A stretch of 64,000 nucleotides of DNA, taken from NCBI RefSeq assembly GCF_900491745.1, contig NZ_UETR01000001.1, positions 588,832-652,831 on the forward strand, given 5' to 3'. The notes below the pieces were generated by a model, which was given only the letters and a program-made list of their open reading frames with translations, was not told the DNA's origin and did no database searches. How positions within the stretch are numbered: position 1 is the stretch's first letter; each line of letters starts with the position of its first letter. The translations under genes were made by a program, and so were the position numbers. This document shows positions 46,653 to 55,322 of this stretch, piece after piece. The stretch comes from Amarolinea aalborgensis (GTDB taxonomy: Bacteria; Chloroflexota; Anaerolineae; SSC4; Amarolineaceae).

Positions 46653-48186
46653 CGGGTTGCCCCGCGACGGCCGCGAGACCAGCCTGAGCGAGCAGGGCGT
46701 GCTCTCTGAGGACAACGTCCGGCGGCCCTTCGGCTGCGAGCCGGCCGTCCTGCAGTACCAGCACGCGCTGCGCATGACCGGCCACCAGCGCCAGGTCGTG
46801 CGTCACCAACACCAGCGTGACCCCCTGCGCATGGCATTCGTGTAGCCAGGCGAGCAGGCCCGCACGGGCCTCTGCATCCAGGCCAACCGTCGGTTCGTCC
46901 AGCACCAGGATGGCGGTCTCCAGCGCGGCCACGGCCGCCAGGGTGACGCGCCGGCGCTGCGTAAAGCTGAGCACGGCCGGCGGCTGCGCTGCCAGTTCGG
47001 TCAGATCGAAGCGCGCAAGCGCCTGCGCAACCCGCCGGCCGATCACATCCGCCGGTAACCCCAGGTTGCGCGGGCCAAAGGCGATCTCGTCCGTCACCGT
47101 CGCGCTGAAAATTTGGCGCTCCGGGTTCTGAAACAGAAAGCCGACCTGTCGCGCCAACGCGCCCACGCTCTGCCGCGCGCTGTCTTGACCCTGGATCAGC
47201 AGGCGGCCACGCGATGGGCGCAGCAGGCCGATCAGATGTTTGGCCAGGGTGGTCTTCCCAGACCCGTTGGCGCCCACCAGGGCCACGAACTCGCCGGCCG
47301 CGATGGTCAGGTCGAGGTCGCGCAGCACCGGTTGGCCTGGATCATAGGCGAAGCTGAGATGCTCCAGGGTAATCGCCGCGGCCGCGGCACGCAGCGGCCC
47401 GGGCGCAATGGGGGGCTGTGTGTGAGCTTCGTGCGCTGGCATGGCCGACGTCGCTGGCCGATCAGCGCCAGCCAGCGCCTCGCGGGCGTTGGACGCCGGG
47501 CGGACAGACACCAGCCGTCCCCGGTGCAGCGTCGCCACGCGGTCGGCGAACCAGGTGACGGCGGGGTCATCAGCCTCGGCCACTACGACCGTGATATGGC
47601 GTTGTTCCCGCAGCAGCTGCAGCGTGGTCAACACCTCACGGCGGCCCTGCGGATCGAGACCGCCGAGCGGAGCATCGAGCACCAGCAGCGATGGCTGCAT
47701 CGCCAGGACGGCTGCCAGGGCCAGGCGTCGCTGCTGGCCGCCGGAGAGGCGCTCAGGCGACTGCGCACGCAGACCAACCAGGTCGAAGGTGTGCAAAGCC
47801 CAAGCGAGGCGTTCGGCGATGATGGCGCGCGGCAGCCCCAGCGCCTCCAGCCCCCATACGATTTCGGTTTCGACGCTGGGATTGAAGAGCTGGCTTTCGG
47901 GGTTCTGAAAGGTCAAGCCCACGACCCCCACCAGGTCCGAAGGCGGGTGCTGGCGGGTATCTTTGCCGCCGATCAACACCTGCCCCTGAAAGCGTCCGCC
48001 GGTCAGGTGCGGCGCCAGGCTCACGAGCGCGCGGCAGAGGGTGGTCTTGCCGCTGGCGTTGGCGCCGAGCAGGGCCAGCCACTCACCGGCCTGGATTTCC
48101 AGGTCAATCGCATCGAGCGCCCAGCCGCTGAGGCCGGGATAGGCGTAGCGCAAGCCGGTGATGCGCACCTCGTGGGCTTCATTCAT
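46642..48186 (-). CDS. ECF transporter ATPase, EcfA1-EcfA2 fusion
   Basis: The 514 residues carry two complete ABC cassettes in one chain. First: Walker A GANASGKTT near residue 39, Q-loop LTFQNPESQLF, signature LSGGQQRRLALAAVLA near 145, Walker B LLVLDAPLGGLD near 168. Second: Walker A GANGSGKTT near 305, LFQNPERQIF, a changed signature LSFTQRRRVTLAAVAAL near 405, Walker B ILVLDEPTVGLD near 430, VTHD near 465. The first Walker B ends in Asp-Ala instead of Asp-Glu, so the catalytic Glu of site 1 is missing. Asymmetric sites are therefore likely. It lies between the S and T genes. Confidence 0.9.
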   Translation of the reverse strand: MNEAHEVRITGLRYAYPGLSGWALDAIDLEIQAGEWLALLGANASGKTTLCRALVSLAPHLTGGRFQGQVLIGGKDTRQHPPSDLVGVVGLTFQNPESQLFNPSVETEIVWGLEALGLPRAIIAERLAWALHTFDLVGLRAQSPERLSGGQQRRLALAAVLAMQPSLLVLDAPLGGLDPQGRREVLTTLQLLREQRHITVVVAEADDPAVTWFADRVATLHRGRLVSVRPASNAREALAGADRPATSAMPAHEAHTQPPIAPGPLRAAAAAITLEHLSFAYDPGQPVLRDLDLTIAAGEFVALVGANGSGKTTLAKHLIGLLRPSRGRLLIQGQDSARQSVGALARQVGFLFQNPERQIFSATVTDEIAFGPRNLGLPADVIGRRVAQALARFDLTELAAQPPAVLSFTQRRRVTLAAVAALETAILVLDEPTVGLDAEARAGLLAWLHECHAQGVTLVLVTHDLALVAGHAQRVLVLQDGRLAAEGPPDVVLREHALLAQAGLAAVAGQPDAL

Positions 48187-48222
48187 AGCAGCCCCGGTCG
48201 GAGATCGGCCAGGAAATTCATC

Positions 48223-48753
48223 TTACTCGGACCAGCGCCCGGCGGCGCGCCACTGCGCCAGCGGCGGATAGGCGCGCAGCACCGCGCTGAACAGGGGAAT
48301 GCCCACCACGCCGCCGCTCAGCGCCTGCAGCACATTGGGCAGGACGCCGGTAATGGCCTGTCCCACGCCGGTGAGCACGATGCCGGCCAGGAAATAACCT
48401 GCGATGATGATCAAACCGCCGCTGATGACGGCCATGACTTGGCCGCGCAGTCCCGCGACGCGCTGGGTGATCAGGCCGGCCACGAAGCCCTGGCCGCCGT
48501 GAATCAGCAGGGAGAAGACAGCCCACTGCGCATAGCCCGTGGTGGCGTCTACCAAGGCCGTCCCCAGGCCGCCCGCTACGAGCGCGACCCAAGGGCCAAA
48601 AGCAAACGCCGCGAAGTAGATTGCGGCGTCGCCGAGGTGAACAAACCCCTGGGCGCCGATAGGAATTTGGACCAGGCGCGTCAGAATATAGACGACGGCA
48701 ATCATGACCGCGGTGAGGGAAGCTGCGCGTGGATCGAGAGACTGTCGTTTCAT
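48223..48753 (-). CDS. ECF transporter substrate-binding S component
   Basis: The 176-residue membrane protein from ATG 48753 has six hydrophobic segments. GFVHLGDAAIYFAAFAFGPWVALVAGGLGTALVDATTGYAQW near residues 36-77 is of the G-x-x-x-L-G-D type found in a group of S components for vitamins or vitamin precursors, and VFSLLIHGGQGFVAGLI follows. The N-terminal A-x-x-x-A motif that docks on T is present in SLTAVMIAVVYILT. Substrate cannot be fixed from sequence. It heads the S-A-T operon. Its promoter overlaps that of the divergent SufR-like gene, so that regulator may control it. Confidence 0.85.
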   Translation of the reverse strand: MKRQSLDPRAASLTAVMIAVVYILTRLVQIPIGAQGFVHLGDAAIYFAAFAFGPWVALVAGGLGTALVDATTGYAQWAVFSLLIHGGQGFVAGLITQRVAGLRGQVMAVISGGLIIIAGYFLAGIVLTGVGQAITGVLPNVLQALSGGVVGIPLFSAVLRAYPPLAQWRAAGRWSE

Positions 48754-48790
48754 CGTTGTACCTCGTGCGAACGTGTCGGATAGGCCTGCT

Positions 48791-48818
48791 ATTATACGCT
48801 GGATTACACTTTTGTTAA
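48791..48818 (-). promoter_or_regulatory. Promoter of the ECF operon
   Basis: On the minus strand TTAACA (48818-48813) and TATAAT (48796-48791), 16-bp spacer, 38 bp before the start codon. Its -35 box is adjacent to that of the divergent promoter. Confidence 0.65.
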
Positions 48819-48819
48819 G

Positions 48820-48848
48820 TTTACAACGACATGGCCGCGTGCTATAAT
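48820..48848 (+). promoter_or_regulatory. Promoter of the SufR-like regulator
   Basis: TTTACA at 48820-48825 and TATAAT at 48843-48848, exactly 17 bp apart. The two divergent -35 boxes are one base apart, so one protein bound there could block both. Confidence 0.7.
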
Positions 48849-48920
48849 CGTCGCCAGCCGCCGGTTGCACCGGCGTGCATGACGCCATCGCATACCCTAT
48901 CGCAATGAAGGAATGGCCCC

Positions 48921-49601
48921 ATGAATGCGCGAGAGCCATCGGTCTTGAAGACCGTTGAGAACGAACAATCTACCCGCCATACAATCCTGGTGGCGCTGAA
49001 GAAGCAAGGCCAAATGACGGCGAATGACCTGGCTGAGATGCTGGCGATGACGCCCATGGGTGTGCGGCGTCAGCTCAACCTGCTCGAACGCGATGGCCTG
49101 GTGCGTTACGAGACTGTGCAGCGGGGCATGGGCCGGCCGAGCAATGTCTATCGGCTCAGCGAGCAGGCCAATGATCTCTTCCCCAAAACGTACAGCCAGC
49201 TAACCAATGAACTGCTGGGCTATATCGAGATGCTCGACGGGACCGAGCATCTAGAGGTTATTTTTCAGCGCCGGGCGCAGCGCCGCATTCAGCAGGCGCA
49301 GCTCCGCCTGCAAACCAAGTCTACCCTGGCTGGCCGCGTGGCTGAGCTGGCCGCGATTCTGGATGAAGACGGCTATCTGACCGAATGGGAACAGGTGGAC
49401 GCGGGAACCTTCCTGCTGCGTGAGTTCAACTGCGCCGTCCACAACGTGGCGCGGCGCTTTCAGCAGGCATGCGGCTCTGAGATCGAGTTCATTCAGGCCT
49501 TGCTGCCCGACGCGATGGTGGAGCGCCAGCACCACATTTTGCGCGGGGAAACCTTCTGCGGCTACCGCATCGCCGCGCGGCAGGATGGCGGCCGCGGATG
49601 A
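48921..49601 (+). CDS. SufR-like Fe-S-sensing transcriptional regulator
   Basis: The 226-residue protein has a winged HTH near residues 18-80 (KKQGQMTANDLAEMLAMTPMGVRRQLNLLERDGLVRYE). The C-terminal part matches cyanobacterial SufR, whose four cysteines are spaced C-x12-C-x13-C-x14-C. Here FNCAVHNVARRFQQACGSE and later GETFCGYRI keep the first, second and fourth Cys at exact spacing, but the third position (PDAMVERQ) is Ala. No suf genes are nearby. It is divergent from the ECF operon and read together with the DUF309 gene (ATGA). It may sense iron-sulfur status or another ligand. Confidence 0.82.
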   Translation: MNAREPSVLKTVENEQSTRHTILVALKKQGQMTANDLAEMLAMTPMGVRRQLNLLERDGLVRYETVQRGMGRPSNVYRLSEQANDLFPKTYSQLTNELLGYIEMLDGTEHLEVIFQRRAQRRIQQAQLRLQTKSTLAGRVAELAAILDEDGYLTEWEQVDAGTFLLREFNCAVHNVARRFQQACGSEIEFIQALLPDAMVERQHHILRGETFCGYRIAARQDGGRG

Positions 49602-50458
49602 GCACAGCCGCCGACGCCCTGCCGAATCAGGTTGATGCTTCCGCACCCGCTGCGGCGCCGCGTCGGGTCGCCGCGTACATCCCAGATTTGTTCTTCAGCG
49701 TGCGCGTGGCCGATGTGATCCGCGCCCTGGGCGGCCTGCCCGACCTGGTGGATTCGGCCCCGGCGCTGTGGGAGGCGCTCGAGCGCTGGCCGGCGCTGGT
49801 GTTGATTGACCTGCGCGCGCCGGACGACTGGCAAGGCGTGGTGCGTCGAGCCAAGAATTTACCGCACACGCGCCTCATTCCGATTGTGGCCTTCGGCAGT
49901 CATGTGGACACAGACGCGCTGCGCGCCGCACGCCAGGCCGGCTGCGATCACGCCTGGGCCAAGTCGCATTTCATGGAGCAGCTGCCCGCGCTGGTCAAGC
50001 GGTGCCTGGAGAAGCCGCCGCAGTATGTCGAGGGCTGGGACGCGCCGCCGTCTGCCTTGGCCGTAGAAGGCTTCGAGGCCTTCAACGCAGGGCATTATTG
50101 GGAACAGCATGAGCTGCTGGAAGGCGCGTGGCGTGAGGAACCGCGTCCTGTGCGCGATCTGTACCAGGGCATCTTGCAGGTTGGCGTGGCGCTGCACCAA
50201 ATCGAGCAGGGTAAGTGGGCCGGCGCGATCAAACTCCTGCGCCGCGGCCTCAATCGCCTGGACTGGCTGCCGCCGGTGTGCATGGGGGTTGACCTGGCCG
50301 CGTTTCGCCGCCAGGCGCACGGCCTGCACCAGCATCTGATGGCCCTCAGCGCTGCGCAGCCGGACGCAGCCGAGCTGGACCTGGCCAGGCAGGCAGATCG
50401 GCGCCTCTTCCCGCAGGTCGCCTGGCAATCCGCCGCGCAACCTGATATAGATTCTTGA
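49598..50458 (+). CDS. Receiver-like domain fused to DUF309
   Basis: In the 286-residue protein, residues 25-145 resemble a response-regulator receiver: VAAYIPDLFFSVRVADVIRALG, LVLIDLRAP near 68 with an Asp at the phosphorylation strand, IPIVAFGSHVD, and HAWAKSHFM in place of the usual Lys loop. The first acidic pair is missing, so it may be a pseudo-receiver. Residues 150-245 are DUF309: FEAFNAGHYWEQHELLEGAWREE with the E-x-H-E-x-x-E pattern, and LYQGILQVGVALHQIEQGKWAGA. DUF309 function is unknown. Coupled by ATGA overlap to the SufR-like gene, which suggests related work. Confidence 0.8.
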   Translation: MSTAADALPNQVDASAPAAAPRRVAAYIPDLFFSVRVADVIRALGGLPDLVDSAPALWEALERWPALVLIDLRAPDDWQGVVRRAKNLPHTRLIPIVAFGSHVDTDALRAARQAGCDHAWAKSHFMEQLPALVKRCLEKPPQYVEGWDAPPSALAVEGFEAFNAGHYWEQHELLEGAWREEPRPVRDLYQGILQVGVALHQIEQGKWAGAIKLLRRGLNRLDWLPPVCMGVDLAAFRRQAHGLHQHLMALSAAQPDAAELDLARQADRRLFPQVAWQSAAQPDIDS

Positions 50459-50483
50459 CGGCGCGCTTATTTGGGCGCATTAT
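50455..50483 (+). promoter_or_regulatory. Possible promoter of the proline dehydrogenase gene
   Basis: TTGACG at 50455-50460 and CATTAT at 50478-50483, 17-bp spacer. The -10 box is weak. Confidence 0.4.
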
Positions 50484-50563
50484 TGTGTGAGACAACCCGA
50501 AACCGCAGGCTGCTGAATTATTCTTCTATGTGAGTTGGTCAATCCAAAGGGGGATGGACATCT

Positions 50564-51502
50564 ATGGGTGTGATGCGTACGGTTCTCCTGGCCCTGTCGC
50601 ACAGCAAACAGGCCCAGGGGTTGATTGTGGCTTTTCCGCTGTCGCGCAAGGCGGCGCGACGTTTTGTGGCTGGCGAAAAACGCCAGGAGGCTGTCGAAGC
50701 CATTCGCCAGCTCAACAGCCAGGGAATCACCGCGACGGTGGATTACCTGGGCGAATATGTCTCCAGCGAAACGGAGGCCCGCAACAATGCCGATGAATAC
50801 CTGCGCCTGCTCGACGCCATTCAGGCCAACCGCCTCGCGGCCGGGGTCTCTGTCAAGCTGACGGCGATGGGGCTGCATGTCGGCGATGATTTTTGCTTCA
50901 CCAATGTGCGCCGGATTGTGGACAAAGCCGCGCAGATCGGCAGCTTTGTGCGCATTGATATGGAAGACTCCGCCGTCACCAGTCGCACACTTGACCTCTA
51001 CCGCCGCCTGCGCAACCTGCATCCGTGCGTGGGCGTGGTCATCCAGGCTTACCTCTATCGCAGCCAACAAGACGTAGCCGCGCTGATTGATGAAGGCGTG
51101 GCGGACCTGCGTCTGTGCAAAGGCGCGTATGACGAGCCGCCGACCGTGGCGTTTCCCACGAAGCCCCAGGTGGACCAGAACATGACTGCGCTCATCAAGC
51201 AGATGCTGGACGCCAGCCCGGCGCATACCGCCGATCTACACCTGGCCGTGGCCTCGCATGACGATCAGATCATCAACTACGCCAAGTCATACGCCCATCA
51301 CCACGGCATCGGCCGGGATCGCTTCGAGTTTCAGATGCTCTATGGCATCCGGCGCGATCTGCAACTGGCCCTGGTCGCAGAAGGCTACAAGATGCGCGTC
51401 TACGTGCCGTACGGCACCGCCTGGTACGGCTATTTCATGCGCCGCCTGGCTGAACGGCCGGCGAACCTGGTCTTTTTCTTCCGTGCATTGGTGGGGCGCT
51501 GA
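50564..51502 (+). CDS. Proline dehydrogenase
   Basis: The 312-residue monofunctional FAD enzyme oxidises L-proline to pyrroline-5-carboxylate. Signatures of the PRODH barrel are SVKLTAMGLHVGDDF near residue 95, RIDMEDSAVTSRTLDLYRRLR near 128-148, VIQAYLYRS near 160, DLRLCKGAYDEPPTVAFP near 180-197, ASHDDQIINYA near 230, and FEFQMLYGIRRDLQ with RVYVPYGTAWYGYFMRRLAERPAN near 255-305. The last block includes the flavin- and substrate-binding Tyr/Arg residues. No P5C dehydrogenase is next to it. GGGGGA lies nine bases before ATG 50564. The next gene starts five bases after its stop. Confidence 0.94.
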   Translation: MGVMRTVLLALSHSKQAQGLIVAFPLSRKAARRFVAGEKRQEAVEAIRQLNSQGITATVDYLGEYVSSETEARNNADEYLRLLDAIQANRLAAGVSVKLTAMGLHVGDDFCFTNVRRIVDKAAQIGSFVRIDMEDSAVTSRTLDLYRRLRNLHPCVGVVIQAYLYRSQQDVAALIDEGVADLRLCKGAYDEPPTVAFPTKPQVDQNMTALIKQMLDASPAHTADLHLAVASHDDQIINYAKSYAHHHGIGRDRFEFQMLYGIRRDLQLALVAEGYKMRVYVPYGTAWYGYFMRRLAERPANLVFFFRALVGR

Positions 51503-51507
51503 CGCCG

Positions 51508-52275
51508 ATGGCCGTTAGCGAAGCCCTGGCCGGCAAGACCGCCATCGTCACCGGCAGCGGTCGCGGCATTGGCCGCGCAATTGCCCTGGAACTGGCGCAG
51601 CGAGGCGCGCAGGTGGCCGTCAACTTCTTTCGCCGGCGCGCCCCGGCTGAGGAGACCGCCGCCGCAATCACGGCGGCCGGGGGACGCGCCATCGTGGTCA
51701 AGGCGCACGTGGGTCGCGTAGATGGGCTGCAGACCCTGGTGCAAGAAACGGTCAGCGCGTTTGGCGGCGTGGACATTTTCATCGCCAATGCCGCCAGCGG
51801 CGTGCTGCGGCCGGCCGTGGAGCAGGACGCGCGCACGTGGGATTGGACGATGAACATCAACGCGCGCTCGCTGCTCTTTGGCGCACGGGCGGTGGCGCCG
51901 TTCATGCAGGCCAAAGGCTGGGGGCGTATCATTGGCATCACCAGCATCGGCGCCACGCGCGTACTGCCTGAATACGCCATGGTCGGCATCTCGAAGGCCG
52001 CGATCGAAGCCGCGGTGCGTTACCTGGCCGTGGAGCTGGCGCCAGCCGGCATCGTCTGCAACGCCATCAGCCCCGGCGTTGTGGAAACCGAGGCGCTCGA
52101 TTTTTTCCCCAGCAAAGATCAAATCCTGGTCGAGGGCCTGCGTCGCACCCCGGCCGGTCGTTTTGTACGTCCGGATGAGGTGGCGCGCCTGGCCGCCTTC
52201 CTGTGCTCCGAAGACGCGGCGATGATTGTCGGCCAGGTCATTACGATTGATGGCGGCTACGCGCTGTTGGCGTAG
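51508..52275 (+). CDS. FabL-like SDR (enoyl-/3-oxoacyl-ACP reductase type)
   Basis: The 255-residue SDR has TGSGRGIGRAIALELAQRGAQVAVNFFRR near residues 15-43, which suggests NADPH use, and NAASGVLRPA near 92, an unusual NAA-S in place of NNAG that is characteristic of FabL. The active-site Tyr-Lys pair is in EYAMVGISKAAIEAAVRYLA, spaced Y-x6-K as in FabL, instead of Y-x3-K. CNAISPGVVETEAL near 182 and GQVITIDGGY at the end complete the fold. FabL is an enoyl-ACP reductase; without other fatty-acid genes this remains inference. Five bases after the PRODH stop. Confidence 0.87.
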   Translation: MAVSEALAGKTAIVTGSGRGIGRAIALELAQRGAQVAVNFFRRRAPAEETAAAITAAGGRAIVVKAHVGRVDGLQTLVQETVSAFGGVDIFIANAASGVLRPAVEQDARTWDWTMNINARSLLFGARAVAPFMQAKGWGRIIGITSIGATRVLPEYAMVGISKAAIEAAVRYLAVELAPAGIVCNAISPGVVETEALDFFPSKDQILVEGLRRTPAGRFVRPDEVARLAAFLCSEDAAMIVGQVITIDGGYALLA

Positions 52276-52297
52276 CCAGTATGGGAGAGAGACGACG

Positions 52298-52828
52298 ATG
52301 AGCAACAACGATCGCTCGCGGATTCGGGCCAGGCTGGATGAGGCCCGGCAAGAGTTATTGGACGTGTTGGGCAAGATCACGCCCGACACGGAGGTGAAAT
52401 CTACCGAAAACCCCGCATGGACCGTGCACGACATCGCCGCGCATGTCACCCTGTCCGAGCGCGGACTGCAAGCCACGATCCAGCGTTTTCTGGAAGGCGT
52501 CGAGCTGCCGGCCGATTTCAGCCTGGACGTGTGGAACGAACGCCAGGTCAAGAAAGCGCAGGCCCGCACCCTGGCGGACATGATCGCCGGCCTGACTGCC
52601 TCGCGCCAGCACACCCTGGAATTGCTAGACTCCTTGACCGATGAACAGATGGCTGTCGAGGGCATGCACCCGGCCGGGTTCCGCACCACGGTCGCGGGCG
52701 TGTTCAAGGTGATGGCGTATCACGAGCGTCTGCACGGCGCGGAGATTGCGCGTGCGCTGGGGCTGCCCGCGCCGCACATCCCGGCCTGGCCTGGCGCGGG
52801 TGTGTCAAGTATGAAGGAATCAGAATGA
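52298..52828 (+). CDS. DinB/maleylpyruvate-isomerase-N-like four-helix protein
   Basis: The 176-residue protein from ATG 52298 is predicted as a four-helix bundle. Family features: ARLDEARQELLDVLGKI near 9-25, WTVHDIAAHVTLSERGL near 40-56 with the first metal-ligand His, SRQHTLELLDSLTDEQM near 100-117, and VMAYHERLHGAEIARALGL near 137-155 with two further His. Such proteins often bind a divalent metal and use low-molecular-weight thiols. The role here is unknown. The stop overlaps the GH1 gene start (ATGA, 52825-52828). The open frame before it lies inside the SDR gene. Confidence 0.82.
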   Translation: MSNNDRSRIRARLDEARQELLDVLGKITPDTEVKSTENPAWTVHDIAAHVTLSERGLQATIQRFLEGVELPADFSLDVWNERQVKKAQARTLADMIAGLTASRQHTLELLDSLTDEQMAVEGMHPAGFRTTVAGVFKVMAYHERLHGAEIARALGLPAPHIPAWPGAGVSSMKESE

Positions 52829-54213
52829 CTATGGAACCTATGCTGACGTTTCCTGACGATTTTCTGTGGGGCGCGGCCACTGCGGCCTATCAGATCGAAG
52901 GCGCCTGGCAGGCTGACGGCAAGGGCGAGTCTATTTGGGATCGCTTTTCACACACACCGGGCAAAACACGCAACGGCGACACCGGCGATGTAGCATGCGA
53001 TCACTATCACCGCTGGCCGGATGACATCCGCCTCATGCAAACCCTGGGCTTGAACGCCTACCGTTTTTCCATCGCCTGGACGCGCATTCTCCCCCATGGG
53101 CGTGGACCAGTCAACCAGGCCGGACTTGACTTCTACAGCCGCCTGGTGGATGGCCTGCTGGCCGCCGGCATCGCGCCCGGCGTCACGCTTTACCATTGGG
53201 ACTTGCCGCAGGCGCTGCAAGACGACGGCGGCTGGGCCAACCGGGACACGGCCGCAGCCTTTGTGGAATATGCCGACGCCGTCAGCCGCTGCCTGGGCGA
53301 CCGCGTCAAGCTGTGGATTACGCACAACGAGCCGGCCGTGGCGACCTGGAACGGTCATCTCAGCGGTGAGCACGCGCCAGGCATCCAAGACCTGGCTGCG
53401 GCGGCCGCCGTCAGCCACCACTTGCTGTTATCGCACGGCTGGGCGGCGCCCATCCTGCGTCAGAACAGCCCTGCGTCCGAGGTGGGCATCACGCTGAACA
53501 TCAATTGGTTTGCGGCTGCCTCGCGCAGCGCCGCCGACCTGGATGCGGAGCGCCGCGAGGATGGGCCATGGACACGTTGGTTCTTGGACCCGTTGTACGG
53601 TCGCGGCTACCCAGCCGACATCGTGGCCGATCTGAATGCGGACGGCGCTTTCCCGCATGGCGTGCTGTCCTACGTGCAGCCGGGCGACATGGCGACGATT
53701 GCCGCGCCCACCGACTTCTTGGGCGTCAACTACTACTATCGCACCATTCTGCGCAGCCGGCGCATGGCTGAGGCTGACAACCTGCCGCCGACCGTCGTCC
53801 CCGGGCCGCGTGATCTCGATCACTGGACGGAGATGGGCTGGGAGATCTACCCCGACGGCCTGTTCAAGACCTTAGCTCGGCTCGCTTTTGACTACCAGAC
53901 GCCCAAGCTCTACATCACCGAAAATGGCGCCAGTTACGCCGACGGGCCAGGCCCCGATGGCCGCGTGCACGATAGCCGGCGCATCATCTACCTGCGCCAA
54001 CATTTGGCCGCAGCGTGGCGCGCCATTCAGATTGGCGTTCCCCTGGCCGGCTACTTTACCTGGTCGCTGTTGGACAACTTCGAGTGGGCGCACGGCTATG
54101 CGCAGCGCTTCGGCATCACTTGGGTCAACTACGAAACCCAGGAGCGCATCATCAAGCAGAGCGGCCGCTGGTATGGTGAGGCGGCTGTGAACGGCGGTTT
54201 TGCACCAGGTTGA
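52825..54213 (+). CDS. Beta-glucosidase, glycoside hydrolase family 1
   Basis: The 462-residue enzyme hydrolyses beta-linked glucosides or galactosides. The N-terminal signature FPDDFLWGAATAAYQIEGAW is near residues 9-28. The acid/base Glu is in WITHNEPAVA near 170, the nucleophile Glu in LYITENGASY near 363, and the substrate-binding WSLLDNFEWAHGYAQRFGI near 410-430. The length is usual. No signal peptide is present, so it would act on imported oligosaccharides. It is coupled to the DinB gene (ATGA) and followed one base later by an aldo/keto reductase. Confidence 0.94.
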   Translation: MTMEPMLTFPDDFLWGAATAAYQIEGAWQADGKGESIWDRFSHTPGKTRNGDTGDVACDHYHRWPDDIRLMQTLGLNAYRFSIAWTRILPHGRGPVNQAGLDFYSRLVDGLLAAGIAPGVTLYHWDLPQALQDDGGWANRDTAAAFVEYADAVSRCLGDRVKLWITHNEPAVATWNGHLSGEHAPGIQDLAAAAAVSHHLLLSHGWAAPILRQNSPASEVGITLNINWFAAASRSAADLDAERREDGPWTRWFLDPLYGRGYPADIVADLNADGAFPHGVLSYVQPGDMATIAAPTDFLGVNYYYRTILRSRRMAEADNLPPTVVPGPRDLDHWTEMGWEIYPDGLFKTLARLAFDYQTPKLYITENGASYADGPGPDGRVHDSRRIIYLRQHLAAAWRAIQIGVPLAGYFTWSLLDNFEWAHGYAQRFGITWVNYETQERIIKQSGRWYGEAAVNGGFAPG

Positions 54214-54214
54214 T

Positions 54215-55231
54215 ATGGAATACCGGCAGCTAGGGCGCACGGGGCTGCGCGTGTCGGCGATTGGATTTGGCGGCTGGGCGATTGGCGGCGCCGCATATGG
54301 CAATTCCTATGGCCCAACCGATGACGCCGTGTCCGGCGCGGCGATCCGCCGCGCCCTGGAGTTGGGCTGTACTTTTTTTGACACCGCCGATGTCTATGGT
54401 CATGGTCACAGCGAGCAACTGCTCGGCTCGACGTTGCGCGCGCTGCACGCGCGCGACCAGGTCGTCATCGCCACCAAGGTCGGCGCCAATTTCTATAACC
54501 GCGACATTGACTCGGCCCTGGCGCCGCGCCTGGCCGCCTACCTGGGGCGCTCTTTGCGCGATTTTGCCGCGGACGCCGTGCTGCCGGTGACGCACAGCGT
54601 CAACTTCAGCCCCGCCTACCTGCGCTTTGCTTGTGAGCAAAGCCTGCGCCGGCTGGGCACGGAGGTCATTGACCTCTACCAGTTGCACAATCCGGGCCTG
54701 GCGTTGCTCGAGCAGGGCGAGGTGTGGCAGGCGCTGGATGAGCTGAAACAGGCCGGCAAAATCCGCTACTACGGCGTGTCCATTCATCAACCGGTGGAAG
54801 GCATTGTCGCGGTGGCCACCGGTAAGCCAGATGCGATCCAGGTCGTGTACAACCTGCTCGATCAAGCGGCCGCGGCGCAGTTGTTTCCAATGGCCCAGGC
54901 CGCGCAGGTGGCGATCATTGCCCGTGAACCGCTGGCGAATGGCTTCCTGACCGGCAAATACCAGGCGGGTGCGTCCTTTGCGCCGGGCGACTTACGTGCG
55001 ACCTGGCCGGCCGACACCGTCGCAAGCCGCATCCACGCCGCGCAGGCCCTGGCCGCGGCGATCGCACGGCCAGGCGTTACCCTGGCGCAGGCGGCGATCC
55101 GCTTCGCGCTCGAACAGCCGGCTGTCAGCACCGTCATCCCCGGCGCCAAAACGCCGGCCCAGGTCGAGCAAAATCTGGCTGCCGCCGACCTGGCGCCGGG
55201 AGCCTCGTCCCGCCACGTTGCGAAATCTTAA
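54215..55231 (+). CDS. Aldo/keto reductase
   Basis: The 338-residue NADPH-dependent oxidoreductase of the AKR fold begins MEYRQLGRTGLRVSAIGFGGW. Catalytic residues can be placed: Asp and Tyr in FFDTADVYGHGHSEQLLG near 52-69, Lys in VVIATKVGANF near 87, and His in DLYQLHNPG near 154. The C-terminal cofactor part is STVIPGAKTPAQVEQNLAA near 305-323. It belongs to the group of large AKRs that includes YhdN/AKR11-like and Tas-like enzymes. Substrate unknown; next to a beta-glucosidase it may act on sugars. ATG 54215 follows the GH1 stop by one base; a TTG at 54200 inside that gene is possible. Confidence 0.9.
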   Translation: MEYRQLGRTGLRVSAIGFGGWAIGGAAYGNSYGPTDDAVSGAAIRRALELGCTFFDTADVYGHGHSEQLLGSTLRALHARDQVVIATKVGANFYNRDIDSALAPRLAAYLGRSLRDFAADAVLPVTHSVNFSPAYLRFACEQSLRRLGTEVIDLYQLHNPGLALLEQGEVWQALDELKQAGKIRYYGVSIHQPVEGIVAVATGKPDAIQVVYNLLDQAAAAQLFPMAQAAQVAIIAREPLANGFLTGKYQAGASFAPGDLRATWPADTVASRIHAAQALAAAIARPGVTLAQAAIRFALEQPAVSTVIPGAKTPAQVEQNLAAADLAPGASSRHVAKS

Positions 55232-55322
55232 CCTCCTGGCAATCAAGCACAAAAAGTCGTCCGCTACAATGGGAAAGTGTGTTGATGCATGTTGTGATCT
55301 TGAACGTGGAGGGATTTGTAGC

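Noticed and set aside
47113..48783. 556-codon plus-strand frame opposite the ECF genes
   Set aside because: Two ABC cassettes and an S component are clearly read from the minus strand.
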